A stretch of 43,315 nt of DNA from Hyphomicrobiales bacterium (lineage in GTDB: Bacteria; Pseudomonadota; Alphaproteobacteria; Rhizobiales; Beijerinckiaceae), in contig CANGOE010000018.1 in assembly GCA_947455455.1 (NCBI GenBank), positions 1 through 43,315 on the forward strand, in the 5' to 3' direction. The position numbers and the translations under genes are program-made. Position 1 is the stretch's first letter; each line of letters starts with the position of its first letter. This document shows, piece by piece, positions 24,675 through 33,893 of the stretch. Below the pieces are notes generated by a model, which was given only the letters and a program-made list of their open reading frames with translations, had not been told where the DNA came from and did not search any database.

Positions 24675-27633
24675 GAAGGCGTTCTCCTTTGGGGTCGACA
24701 AAGACCGGCGAGACGATGTCGACCACCGTGTCCAGTCCACGCAAAGCATCATAAGCGCGGACCTGCTCGCCGATGCGTTGCGGCCCATGTTGCAACAGCC
24801 CCAGACCGATCAGACAACCGCAATGGGGTGAATAGGCAACCGAGGTCATATAACCCTGGTCGTGATCGATGGTCGCAGGCTTTCCGAGCGGGAGAAAATG
24901 CGCGCCCGCCGTGATCCGCGCGTCCGGATCAACCGGCCTGAAGCCCACCAGTTGCGGTCTGTCATCGGCCACCAGAGCAGGCCGCAAGGCCATGACGCGC
25001 CCGATGAAATCCTTTTTGCGCGACATCATTTTCTCAAGTCCGAGATCGCGCGCCGTTGTGGTGCCGTTGAGTTCATTGCCGGCAACATGGCCCTTCTCGA
25101 TCCGCATCACACCCATGGCTTCGGTGCCGTAAGGCGTGAGACCGAAATCGCGCCCGACTTGCGCCAGATGCCACACCACCGCATCGCCGAAATCGGCGGG
25201 CACAGCCAATTCATAGGCCAGCTCGCCCGAAAACGAGACCCTGAACAACCGCGCCGTCAGCCCCTCGGCCAATGTCAATTCCCGGCACGCCAGATAGGGC
25301 ATGCTTTCATCTGACAGATCGACAGCCTGCCCCAAAGCCCGTTGCAACAGCGCCCGCGATTGCGGGCCGGCAATGGCCAGTTGGGTCCAGCGTTCTGTCA
25401 CCGACACCATCCGCACATCCCATTCGGGGTGGTGGACCTGATGGCAGAAATCGAGATGGTTCATCACCAGAACAGCCTGGGCGGTTGTGGTGGAAACCAG
25501 AAAATGCTGTTCGCCCAGCCGCGCCACCGTGCCGTCATCCATCACGAAGCCGTCTTCGCGCAACATCAGACCGTAACGGGTGCGGCCGACCGGCAAAGTC
25601 GAGATCAGATTGCTGTAGACAAAATCCAGAAATGCGGCGGCATCACGCCCCTGCACCTCGATCTTGCCGAGGGTCGACACATCGCATAATCCCACACCCG
25701 ATCGCACGGCCAGAACCTCGCGGTCCACCGTCTCGCGCCAATGGGTCTCGCCTGTTTGGGGGAAATATTGCGCGCGCAACCAAAGGCCGGTTTCCACAAA
25801 CACCGCGCCTTGTTCCACCGCCCATTGATGGGCGGCAGACAGGCGGGTGGGGCGGAAATGCCCGTCCCTGTGCGCCCCAGCCAAGGCACCGATTGCAACC
25901 GGCGTATAGGGCGGGCGGAATACCGTTGTGCCGACCTCGGCAATGCTGGTGCCGCACAGACCCGCCATGACCGCAAGCCCCGTCACATTCGAGGTCTTGC
26001 CCTGATCCGTGCCCATGCCAAGCGTGGTGTAACGCTTGAGATGTTCGACCGAGCGATAGCCTTCGCGATGGGCCAAAGCCACATCATCGCTGGTCACATC
26101 ATGCTGTAAATCGATGAAGGCCTTGCCCTTGCCCGCCACACTCCAGACCGAGCGGCCCTCCTGCGGATCATCCGAACAGGGCCGGGCCTCGAAAGCGCCT
26201 GCCGTAAAGCCGCAATCCTCGGCCGCCGCGGCACCCTCGTGCCAGCCTTGCGCCAAAGCCTCTTTGAGCGAGAAAGCCCCTGTCACCGCGCCGGCAATCC
26301 GCATGCCCGGCGGCAAGTGTTGCGGGACGAAACAATCGCGCCGCCCATCCCATACCGGCTTGTTGTTGTGGTGGCAGGTCAGATGCAAGGTCGGGTTCCA
26401 GCCATTGGAAACGGCGACCCCATCGCACTCAATATGTTCCTGATAACGGTCGGTCTCGATCGTTACCCGCGTCAGGCCTTGCGAGCCGCTGGTCGCGATG
26501 ATCCGTCCACCCAGCACCACCCGCACAGCAAGCTGGTGCGCCTTGGCAATCAAATCGGCATGGACAGTGTCGCGTGTCTCGACCACGCAAGCCTCGATAC
26601 CTGCTGCACGCGCCTCGAAAGCCGTGGTCCAGCCTTCATCATGACTGCAATGGACCACAAGGCTTTTGCCCGCCGCAACACCATAGCGGTTGAGATAGGT
26701 GCGCACCGCCGAACCGAGCATCACGCCGGGACGGTCATTGCCTGCAAACACCATTGGCCGTTCAATCGCCCCGCTGGCCAGCAGGCTTTGTCTGGCGACA
26801 ATCCGCCACAGGCATTGGCGGGCATGCAAAGGCTCCGGCACGACACCTTCGGGCACCAGCCGTTGCACCACGCCATAATTGCCGGTGTCATAAACACCAA
26901 ACACGGTCGCCCGTGCCATCATCCGCACAGAGGGCAGAGCGGCAAGCTCGGCCAGACAGGCGGCAAGCCATTGGCTGGCCGGGGCTTTGCCGATCTCGTA
27001 TTGCTCGGAGACCAGGCGGCCGCCGAACACAAAATCATCCTCACAGACAATCACCCTTGCTCCGGCACGCCCTGCCGCCAAAGCCGCATTCAAACCCGCC
27101 GGACCGGACCCGATCACCAGCAGATCACAAAACAGGTTGGCCTGCTCGTAACGGTCCGGATCAGGCAGGTTGGCGGCCTTGCCCAAGCCCGCCGCCCGCC
27201 GGATCAGCGGTTCATACAGCTTTTCCCAAAGTGCGGCCGGCCACATGAAGGTTTTGTAGTAAAAGCCCGCCGCCAGAACATCCGACAGCACATTGTTGAT
27301 GCCCATCATATCGAAAGACAGCGAGGGCCAGCGGTTCTGGCTTGTCGCCTGCAGTTGCGCGCTCAACTCGACTGTGGTGGCGCGAATATTCGGCTCGGTG
27401 CGGTCTCCTGTGCCAAGGGTTACCAGCGCATTGGGCTCCTCGGCCCCTGCGCCGAACAGCCCGCGGGGCCGATGATATTTGAAAGAACGGCCAACCAGAT
27501 CCACACCATTGGCCAATAAAGCGGAGGCCAGACTATCACCCGCGAAGCCTTGCAGGCGTTGGCCGTCGAAGGAAAAATCGAGCCTTGCGGAGCGATCGAC
27601 ACGCCCGCCACGGGCCAGACGAAAACCACTCAT
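24667..27633 (-). CDS. soxA: Sarcosine oxidase, alpha subunit
   Basis: A 988-residue subunit of heterotetrameric sarcosine oxidase. An N-terminal ferredoxin-fold region (residues 10-95; GDSLASALLANGVDLVGRSFKYHRPRG) is followed by a Rossmann domain with GSGPAG at 175-180 that holds NAD in this enzyme. The C-terminal GcvT-like part, from about 600, contains the folate-binding half (GVGLCDVSTLGKIEVQGRDAAAFLDFVYSN, then HFLVSTTTAQAVLVMNHL). The holoenzyme oxidises N-methylglycine to glycine and passes the methyl carbon to tetrahydrofolate as 5,10-methylene-THF. Length is normal. The ATG overlaps the soxD stop (27630-27633). Confidence 0.96.
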   Translation of the reverse strand: MSGFRLARGGRVDRSARLDFSFDGQRLQGFAGDSLASALLANGVDLVGRSFKYHRPRGLFGAGAEEPNALVTLGTGDRTEPNIRATTVELSAQLQATSQNRWPSLSFDMMGINNVLSDVLAAGFYYKTFMWPAALWEKLYEPLIRRAAGLGKAANLPDPDRYEQANLFCDLLVIGSGPAGLNAALAAGRAGARVIVCEDDFVFGGRLVSEQYEIGKAPASQWLAACLAELAALPSVRMMARATVFGVYDTGNYGVVQRLVPEGVVPEPLHARQCLWRIVARQSLLASGAIERPMVFAGNDRPGVMLGSAVRTYLNRYGVAAGKSLVVHCSHDEGWTTAFEARAAGIEACVVETRDTVHADLIAKAHQLAVRVVLGGRIIATSGSQGLTRVTIETDRYQEHIECDGVAVSNGWNPTLHLTCHHNNKPVWDGRRDCFVPQHLPPGMRIAGAVTGAFSLKEALAQGWHEGAAAAEDCGFTAGAFEARPCSDDPQEGRSVWSVAGKGKAFIDLQHDVTSDDVALAHREGYRSVEHLKRYTTLGMGTDQGKTSNVTGLAVMAGLCGTSIAEVGTTVFRPPYTPVAIGALAGAHRDGHFRPTRLSAAHQWAVEQGAVFVETGLWLRAQYFPQTGETHWRETVDREVLAVRSGVGLCDVSTLGKIEVQGRDAAAFLDFVYSNLISTLPVGRTRYGLMLREDGFVMDDGTVARLGEQHFLVSTTTAQAVLVMNHLDFCHQVHHPEWDVRMVSVTERWTQLAIAGPQSRALLQRALGQAVDLSDESMPYLACRELTLAEGLTARLFRVSFSGELAYELAVPADFGDAVVWHLAQVGRDFGLTPYGTEAMGVMRIEKGHVAGNELNGTTTARDLGLEKMMSRKKDFIGRVMALRPALVADDRPQLVGFRPVDPDARITAGAHFLPLGKPATIDHDQGYMTSVAYSPHCGCLIGLGLLQHGPQRIGEQVRAYDALRGLDTVVDIVSPVFVDPKGERLHG

Positions 27634-27884
27634 GAGCCGACCCTCTCACAGCGCGCGATCGAGACAGGGCCGAGCGCATGAGTCCGGGTGTCGCGTTCGA
27701 CCGCCAGCCATGTGCGGCAGACCGTATGGAGCCAATATTCCTTGTGCCAGCCCAGCGGATTGTCACGCTGGTAGACGTAATCGGCCATCTCGGATTCCAC
27801 CGCAGGGCGTGTCAATGTCGCGTCGCCGCGATAGGTAAATTCGCGGGAATCCCGCTCACCGCAATAAGGGCATGGAAGGCGCAT
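27630..27884 (-). CDS. soxD: Sarcosine oxidase, delta subunit (altered zinc motif)
   Basis: An 84-residue SoxD. CPYC at the N-terminus (5-8) supplies two zinc cysteines. The segment YVYQRDNPLGWHKEYWLH is typical. The second half of the zinc site normally reads H-x3-C, but here it is HTVC, H-x2-C, one residue shorter. The reading frame continues normally through to the stop, so this is not a simple frameshift. Zinc may bind with altered geometry. It is placed between soxB (14-bp gap) and soxA (4-bp overlap), the conserved B-D-A-G order. The ribosome-binding site is weak (AGAGAAA), so translation may rely on coupling to soxB. Confidence 0.92.
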   Translation of the reverse strand: MRLPCPYCGERDSREFTYRGDATLTRPAVESEMADYVYQRDNPLGWHKEYWLHTVCRTWLAVERDTRTHALGPVSIARCERVGS

Positions 27885-27898
27885 GGAACAGGCTTTCT

Positions 27899-29149
27899 CT
27901 AATGCAAATTGGGTTGGGCACCGACGCCCTTTTCATCGATCAGCGCCCCATGGGCGAACCGATCCAGCCGCAACCGATCCGCCACCGCATGCGGTTGGTC
28001 GGTGGCAATCAGATGGGCAAAGCAAAAGCCCGAGCCGGGTGTGGCCTTGAAGCCGCCATAGCACCAGCCGGCATTGAGATAGAGATTGTCGACCGGCATT
28101 TTGTCGATGATCGGCGAACCATCCATCGACATGTCCATCACTCCGCCCCATGAGCGCAACAGCCGCACCCGCCCCAAAGCAGGCCATAATGCCATCGCCG
28201 ATTCCATGACATCCTCGACAACCGGCAGATTGCCGCGTTGGGCATAGGAGTTGTACCCGTCGATATCGCCACCAAAGACCAGCCCGCCTTTGTCCGACTG
28301 GCTGACATAAAAATGGCCCGCACCGAATGTCACCACCGTATCGATCATCGGCTTGAGCGCTTCGGACACAAAGGCCTGCAGGACATGGCTTTCTATCGGC
28401 AGGCGCATCCCGGCCATGGCGGCAAGCCGTGAGGAATGGCCCGCACCCGCCAAAGCCACCTTGCCCGCCCCGATGAAACCCTTGGTGGTTTCAACACCTG
28501 TCACCACACCTTTGTCGATGCGCAGACCCGTGACTTCGCAATGCTGGATAATATCGACCCCGCGCCGATCCGCCGCCCGCGCATAGCCCCAAGCCACCGC
28601 ATCATGGCGCACCGTGCCGCCCCGCTTTTGCAACAGACCGCCCTTGATGGGAAAGCGCGCATTGTCGAAATTGAAAAACGGCACAAAGGCCCGCACCTGA
28701 TCGGCATCGAGCAATTCGGCATCCACCCCGTTGAGGCGCATGGCGTTGCCGCGCCGCACATAGGCATCACGCTGGCCATCGGTGTGGCACAGGTTCAACA
28801 CGCCGCGTTGCGACACCATCGCGTTGAAATTGATATCCTGTTCCAGCCCTTCCCAGAGCTTGAGCGACAATTCGTAAAAAGCGGTATTGCCGGGCAACAG
28901 ATAGTTGGAGCGGATAATGGTGGTGTTGCGTCCGACATTGCCGGAACCGACATAGCCTTTTTCCAGCACGGCAATGCGGCCGACATTGTGGTGCTTGGCG
29001 AGATAATGGGCCGTTGCCAGCCCATGGCCGCCGCCGCCCACAATCACCACATCATAATGGGCGGCAGGCTCTGGGCTCCGCCATGCCGGACTCCAGCGAC
29101 TTTGTCCCGACACGGCATTGAGCAACACACTGGCAAGTGAATAACGCAT
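27899..29149 (-). CDS. soxB: Sarcosine oxidase, beta subunit
   Basis: A 416-residue DAO-family subunit carrying the flavins of heterotetrameric sarcosine oxidase. FAD motif VVIVGGGGHGLATAHYLAKHHNVGRIAVLEK is at 34-64. RHDAVAWGYARAA near 181-193 contains His182, at the position that carries covalent FMN in known enzymes. GSGNVGRNTTIIRSNYL is also typical. The C-terminal half has KATPGSGFCFAHLIA near the substrate pocket. It is first of the four sox genes and follows the DMGDH-like gene by 53 bp, with AAGG before the ATG. Sarcosine is oxidised at the FAD and electrons reach oxygen through FMN. Confidence 0.96.
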   Translation of the reverse strand: MRYSLASVLLNAVSGQSRWSPAWRSPEPAAHYDVVIVGGGGHGLATAHYLAKHHNVGRIAVLEKGYVGSGNVGRNTTIIRSNYLLPGNTAFYELSLKLWEGLEQDINFNAMVSQRGVLNLCHTDGQRDAYVRRGNAMRLNGVDAELLDADQVRAFVPFFNFDNARFPIKGGLLQKRGGTVRHDAVAWGYARAADRRGVDIIQHCEVTGLRIDKGVVTGVETTKGFIGAGKVALAGAGHSSRLAAMAGMRLPIESHVLQAFVSEALKPMIDTVVTFGAGHFYVSQSDKGGLVFGGDIDGYNSYAQRGNLPVVEDVMESAMALWPALGRVRLLRSWGGVMDMSMDGSPIIDKMPVDNLYLNAGWCYGGFKATPGSGFCFAHLIATDQPHAVADRLRLDRFAHGALIDEKGVGAQPNLH

Positions 29150-29202
29150 GAGATGACCTTAACCCGTCCGCCGACAAATTCCATATACAATCCACAAAAG
29201 CA

Positions 29203-31638
29203 TCACATCCGCATTTTAAGACCTTTGGGATCATAGATCGGCTCTGATTGCACAGTGGCCGGGCGGCGCTCGCCCAGGATTTCGATTTCCCAGACGGCTT
29301 GGCCTTTTTCTGCGCCGACATGCTCGCTGGCGACATAACCCGTCGCAACCGAGCATTGGCTGTAATGGCAATAACCGCCAGAGGTGATCCAACCCACCAC
29401 AACCCCATCTTTCCAGACCGCCTCATCCCCCAGGGCATCGGCATCCAGTGCATCGATGATAAAGTTGACGCGCTGACGCTTCGGACCCTGTTCCTGCTCC
29501 AGAAGGGCGGCGGTGCGACCGATGAAATCGGGTTTTGACAGATCGACAAACCGGCCCAGACCAGCCTCGAAGGGGCCGTAAATCGGGCGGTATTCACGCG
29601 CCCAGGTGCCAAAGAATTTCTCGCGTGCCAGTGACAGCAAGGCCCTGCTGCCGAACGGCGTGATGGCGTGGCTTTGTCCCGCTTTCCACAAGGCCTCGAA
29701 CACGGCAACCTGCTGGTCGGGACGCATCCATACTTCATAGCCGGTTTCACCGGTAAAGCTCACCCGCCCCACCATGACCCGATGCAAACCCACACTCATG
29801 GAGGGACGGAAATCCATAAACCGGAACGCCTCGTTCGAGACATCCTCATCGGTCAACTGCGCCAGAAGCTCGCGTGCTTTGGGTCCGGCAATGCCGATAC
29901 CCACCAGATCCAGCCCGAAGGCCCGCAAGGTCACATCATCAACGCCAGACAGATGGTGTTGGAACCAGCGCATGTGATATTTTTCAGCCGCACCCGCGCC
30001 AAACACCATGAAGCGATCAGCCGCCAGTCGGGCCACGGTAAAATCACCGATCAGCTTGCCTGCATGGTTGAGCATGGGCGACAGCGCCATGCGGCCGACC
30101 CGCGGCAATGTGTTGGCCACAATCTTGGAGAGCCAGCGCTCTGCCCCTTCTCCGCTGACCTCGTATTTGGCAAAGGTCGAGGTATCGGAAATCCCGACCC
30201 CTGTGCGCACCGCATGGACTTCGGCTTTGACCGCATTGAAGTCACTGGAGCGGTGGAAGGAAAACGCATCCTTGGTGCCGTCGGGAGAGAACCACAAGGG
30301 TGTTTCCATACCCCAAGCCTCGCCCATCACCGCACCCAGACCCAGCCAGCGGTGATAGAGCGGCGTGGTCCGCAACGGCCGTCCGGCTTCCAGCTCCTCG
30401 TTGGGAAAGCGCACGCGGAAACGGCGGCCATAATTTTCGACCACTTTGGCATGGGTATAAGCCGGCGTGGCCCAATCGCCGTAGCGGGCCACATCCATGG
30501 CCCAGACATCAAAGCCCGGATCACCGTCGACCATCCAGTTCGACAAAGCCAGACCGACACCGCCGCCTTGCGAAAAGCCGGCCATCACTCCGCAAGCCAC
30601 CCAGTAATTCGGCAAGCCATTGATGGGGCCTACCAGCGGATTGCCATCGGGAGCGAAGGTGAAGGGGCCGTTGATCACCTGTTTGATACCGGCGGTCTTG
30701 AAGGCAGGGAAATGGTTGAACCCCACTTCCAGATTGTCGGCAATCCGCTCCAGATCATTGGGCAACAAAGTCGGGCCGAAATCCCACGGGGTCTGTTTCG
30801 GGCTCCACGGCACGCCATGCCGCTCATAAGTGCCCAGCAACATGCCGCCGCGCTCCTGCCGCATATAGATTTCGCCGTCGAAATCGACCGCATGCAACAC
30901 CATCTTGCCGGTGGCGGCATTGATCTCGGCCACTTCGGGCATATCCTCGGTGATCAGATATTGATGCTCCATCGCCAGAATGGGCAGTTCCAGACCGACC
31001 ATCCGGCCACATTCGCGCGCCCACAACCCGCCGCAATTGATAACATGTTCGCAGGTGATACTGCCTTTGTCGGTGTCCACCCGCCATTGGCCATCGGGCA
31101 GGAGCACGGTCGCCAGCACCCGCGTCTGGGTATGGACCGACGCTCCCGCCTTGCGTGCCGCACCGGCAAAGGCATAGGTGGTGCCGTTGGGGTCGACATG
31201 GCCTTGTATCGGATCATACATCGCACCGACAAATTGCGTCTTGTCGATCAGCGGCAACAGGCGCTCGGCTTCGTCCAGCGAGACCAGTTCCAACTGCATG
31301 CCCATATAACGGCCTTTGGAATGGATATTCTTGAGCCATTCCCACCGCGCCTCGGTAGCGGCCAGCATCAGGCCCTCTGTCATATGCAAGCCGACAGACT
31401 GGCCGGAAATTTCCTCGATTTCCTTGTAAAGATTGATGGAATATTGCTGTAGTTTCGAGACATTGGGATCGCCGTTGACCGTGTGCATCCCGCCTGCCGC
31501 ATGCCAGGTCGAACCGGAAGTCAGTTCGAGGCGCTCGATCAGCGCCACATCATGCCAGCCTTTTTTGGTCAGATGGTAGAGCACGCTCGCTCCCACCACC
31601 CCGCCACCGATCACCACCGCCCGATAATGGCTTTTCAT
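29203..31638 (-). CDS. FAD-dependent oxidoreductase with GcvT domain (dimethylglycine dehydrogenase-like)
   Basis: An 811-residue two-domain flavoprotein. The N-terminal DAO domain has VVIGGGVVGASVLYHL (8-23) and LTSGSTWHAAG with His46, the residue that carries covalent FAD in dimethylglycine dehydrogenase/oxidase. The C-terminal part, from about 430, is GcvT-like (YHRWLGLGAVMGEAWGMETPLWF, RTGVGISDTSTFAKYEVSG, and later MVGRVSFTGETGYEVWM), which binds tetrahydrofolate. Length matches dimethylglycine and sarcosine dehydrogenases. Upstream of soxB in the same direction, it probably makes sarcosine from dimethylglycine, with soxBDAG taking the next step. Related enzymes act on other N-methyl compounds. 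The ATG at 31638 has a weak GAGAG ribosome-binding site; a start at 31671 is possible. Confidence 0.88.
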   Translation of the reverse strand: MKSHYRAVVIGGGVVGASVLYHLTKKGWHDVALIERLELTSGSTWHAAGGMHTVNGDPNVSKLQQYSINLYKEIEEISGQSVGLHMTEGLMLAATEARWEWLKNIHSKGRYMGMQLELVSLDEAERLLPLIDKTQFVGAMYDPIQGHVDPNGTTYAFAGAARKAGASVHTQTRVLATVLLPDGQWRVDTDKGSITCEHVINCGGLWARECGRMVGLELPILAMEHQYLITEDMPEVAEINAATGKMVLHAVDFDGEIYMRQERGGMLLGTYERHGVPWSPKQTPWDFGPTLLPNDLERIADNLEVGFNHFPAFKTAGIKQVINGPFTFAPDGNPLVGPINGLPNYWVACGVMAGFSQGGGVGLALSNWMVDGDPGFDVWAMDVARYGDWATPAYTHAKVVENYGRRFRVRFPNEELEAGRPLRTTPLYHRWLGLGAVMGEAWGMETPLWFSPDGTKDAFSFHRSSDFNAVKAEVHAVRTGVGISDTSTFAKYEVSGEGAERWLSKIVANTLPRVGRMALSPMLNHAGKLIGDFTVARLAADRFMVFGAGAAEKYHMRWFQHHLSGVDDVTLRAFGLDLVGIGIAGPKARELLAQLTDEDVSNEAFRFMDFRPSMSVGLHRVMVGRVSFTGETGYEVWMRPDQQVAVFEALWKAGQSHAITPFGSRALLSLAREKFFGTWAREYRPIYGPFEAGLGRFVDLSKPDFIGRTAALLEQEQGPKRQRVNFIIDALDADALGDEAVWKDGVVVGWITSGGYCHYSQCSVATGYVASEHVGAEKGQAVWEIEILGERRPATVQSEPIYDPKGLKMRM

Positions 31639-31775
31639 CTCTCGCTTACCCGTCCCGACGCACTTGCACATGATTGCTCCGCATCATTGCCTTGGCCAAT
31701 GCGGATGTCAAAGAGCGGTTGTATCCGACGGCAAGATCGGTCAGATTGGCGCATCATCAATCAGGGAATATCGGC

Positions 31776-32462
31776 ATGGCTTTGTTGGGCAAAGGCGTTT
31801 TGGCAATCTGGAACGGGATGACACCCGGTTTCGAGGACGAATTTACCCGCTGGCATGTGCAGGAACATATTCCCGAGCGGGTCGGCTTGCCCGGTTTCGA
31901 GCGCGGCAGACGCTATGTCGCAGTGGACGGACATCCGCAATTCTTCAATTTCTACGAAACCCAAACCGTCGCCGATCTTGAATCGCCCGCCTATAAAGAG
32001 CGCCTCAACAATCCGACACCGTGGACGCTGGCCACCGTCAAACAATTCACCGACACCTCGCGCACTTTGTGCAACGTCGCCCTGACACGAGGGCGCGGCG
32101 AAGGTGTGTTTATCGAGACCATCGAGCTTGAAACCACCAAAGGCGATGACGTTTTCACCGCGACCTTTGAATCCGCGCTTGACCATCTGGCGGGTCTGGA
32201 TGGCGTGGTCGGCCTGCATCTGTTGCGCGGACAGATCGGGCAGGACCAGACCATGACAGAGGAAAAGAAATTACGCGGCGCACCCGATCGGGAAGTCGCC
32301 TGGCTCCTGCTGATCGAGACCATCGACCCCGAACCCCTGATCGTGATCCGCGAACACGCGCTGACCGACACCTTCCTGACCCAGATCGGCTCGACCAAGA
32401 TCAAACGCGGCATCTATCGTTTGCAATATAGTCTGGGCAAGACGGAATTGTTGCGGGGGTGA
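31776..32462 (+). CDS. Uncharacterised protein, probable dimeric alpha/beta-barrel (EthD/DUF4286-like)
   Basis: A 228-residue soluble protein without signal peptide or membrane segment. It appears to have two related halves. The first opens GKGVLAIWNGMTPGFEDEFTRWHVQEHIPERVGLPGF and continues QFFNFYETQTVADLESPAYKERL; the HVQEHIPER pattern recalls EthD/dimeric alpha-beta barrel proteins. The second starts near 115 (IETIELETT) and repeats the strand-helix pattern. I do not recognise a characterised homologue. The ATG at 31776 follows AGGGAA; an in-frame extension to 31674 has no ribosome-binding site. It diverges from the DMGDH-like gene across 137 bp, so it may belong to that regulon, perhaps in handling a breakdown product. 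Confidence 0.7.
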   Translation: MALLGKGVLAIWNGMTPGFEDEFTRWHVQEHIPERVGLPGFERGRRYVAVDGHPQFFNFYETQTVADLESPAYKERLNNPTPWTLATVKQFTDTSRTLCNVALTRGRGEGVFIETIELETTKGDDVFTATFESALDHLAGLDGVVGLHLLRGQIGQDQTMTEEKKLRGAPDREVAWLLLIETIDPEPLIVIREHALTDTFLTQIGSTKIKRGIYRLQYSLGKTELLRG

Positions 32463-32486
32463 AGCATACTCGGAACCTGAAGGTTT

Positions 32487-32522
32487 GGCTTTGATAAAGC
32501 CGCCCTGCATTCCCCTTGCAGG
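32487..32522. other. Two small tandem hairpins in intergenic gap
   Basis: GGCTTT-gat-AAAGCC (32487-32501) and CCTGCA-N7-TGCAGG (32504-32522) lie in the 173-bp gap after the uncharacterised gene. They could end its transcript, but there is no T-run. The rest of the gap to 32635 shows no clear feature. Confidence 0.3.
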
Positions 32523-32635
32523 TCTGCCCTGCTTCCTGTTCGCGGCAAATCGGGCCTAAAGGCTTGAGCCGGTGACATTATCCGTGCCAATAATCGGATC
32601 AGTTGTTTATCCGCTTTGCTGACCCGATTGGCCCG

Positions 32636-33835
32636 ATGTCACCCACCCAGACCCCGCTTCCGGCACGATTGCACAGTGAAGGCACGCGCACGGCGGCGTT
32701 TATCGTGCTGTTCACCTGCGATGCCATATCGCGGGCGATGCTGTTGTCGGTGGTGCCACTGCAGGCCTATGAGCTGTTGGGCGAGGCCCGCACGGTCAGC
32801 CTTGTCTATTTCTTTGTGGCCTTTACCGGACTGTTTACCATTCTGGTTATTCCCACGGTCCTCAAAGGCCTAAGCCGCAGGCTTGCCACCTGTCTGGCAC
32901 TCGGCGCGCAAATATGCAGTGTGGCTTTGCTGGCATCCCACACCACCGCCGGATTGGTGTGCGGATTGATCATGCAGGCGCTGGCCTATGCCTCGATGGA
33001 TGTGATGCTGAGCCTGTATATGCTCGATCACATTCCGCGCCGCGAGCTGAACCAGTTCGAGCCCAAGCGCATGATGATTGCCGGTGGCGCCTATGCCCTT
33101 TCGCCATGGATCGGTGTGGCCCTGCACCAGAATATTGCGCAATGGACCACCTATGCGGTGGCCGCGATGGCCTCACTGACCTTGATGACAGTGTTTCTCG
33201 CCATGCGACTGCCCGCGAGCCAGACCATGGCTTCGGATACTGTCGCAGGCACCAATCCGATCCGGTTGGCCGGCCGGTTTATCAGCCAGCCGCGTTTGCT
33301 GTTGTCATGGATTCTGGCCTTCGGGCGCAATGGCTGGTGGGTGATTTTTTTCATCTATATCCCGATTTATGTCACCAGCGTCGGCTATTCTCCCGCAGTG
33401 GGCGGAGCGCTGGTCACCATCGGGATGTTGCCGCTGATCCTGACCCCGAAATGGAGCAAATTGGGGCGACGCTTTGGTGTCCGCAACCTGCTGAGTCTGG
33501 GCTATGGGATGGCGGGGACCGGCAGTATCGCGGCCGCCATTGCCGCCTCGCTGGAGATGCCGCAAACCAGCATCGGCCTGTTTTGTCTGGCGGCTCTGTT
33601 TGCCTGCATGATCGACGGGGCAGGCAATGTGCCGTTTTTGCGGGCTGTGCGCCATTATGACCGTACGGCCATGACCTCGATTTTCATGACCTTCCGACAT
33701 ATCAGCCCGATTGTCTTTCCCGGTATCATGGCCTTTGTGCTGTCGTTTCTGCCGCTTCCCTTTGTCTTTGTGACCAGCGGCGTGCTGACCCTGACCATGG
33801 CGGTGTTTTCGCGCTTTCTGCCGCGAAGCCTGTAG
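32636..33835 (+). CDS. MFS transporter
   Basis: A 399-residue membrane protein with about 12 hydrophobic helices and a very short cytosolic N-terminus. It has FEPKRMMIAGGAYALSPWIGVAL in the middle and RRFGVRNLLSLGYGMAGTGS after the central loop. It belongs to the major facilitator superfamily, but the subfamily is not clear to me. The ATG at 32636 is preferred to an in-frame TTG at 32603; neither has a strong ribosome-binding site. It converges with the cocE1-binding protein operon and shares the small 3' gap with that operon's terminator. The substrate is unknown. Confidence 0.82.
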   Translation: MSPTQTPLPARLHSEGTRTAAFIVLFTCDAISRAMLLSVVPLQAYELLGEARTVSLVYFFVAFTGLFTILVIPTVLKGLSRRLATCLALGAQICSVALLASHTTAGLVCGLIMQALAYASMDVMLSLYMLDHIPRRELNQFEPKRMMIAGGAYALSPWIGVALHQNIAQWTTYAVAAMASLTLMTVFLAMRLPASQTMASDTVAGTNPIRLAGRFISQPRLLLSWILAFGRNGWWVIFFIYIPIYVTSVGYSPAVGGALVTIGMLPLILTPKWSKLGRRFGVRNLLSLGYGMAGTGSIAAAIAASLEMPQTSIGLFCLAALFACMIDGAGNVPFLRAVRHYDRTAMTSIFMTFRHISPIVFPGIMAFVLSFLPLPFVFVTSGVLTLTMAVFSRFLPRSL

Positions 33836-33837
33836 CC

Positions 33838-33866
33838 AAAAAAACCTGCCGGATTGCTCCGGCAGG
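33838..33866 (-). terminator. Intrinsic terminator of the cocE1-binding protein operon
   Basis: A perfect 9-bp stem (CCTGCCGGA 33845-33853, TCCGGCAGG 33858-33866) with a TTGC loop is followed on the minus strand by seven T (33844-33838). It lies 27 bases past the stop of the binding-protein gene and overlaps the 3' side of the convergent MFS gene. Confidence 0.9.
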
Positions 33867-33893
33867 CCTGTGGTTCCATCAATCCCGAACGGA

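Noticed and set aside
26239-27519. 426-codon plus-strand open frame opposite soxA
   Set aside because: Antisense shadow with no recognisable domain; soxA is complete.
29668-31452. 594-codon plus-strand open frame opposite the DMGDH-like gene
   Set aside because: Exact shadow of a gene with full motifs on the other strand; the composition (His, Gln and Arg rich) is typical of antisense frames.
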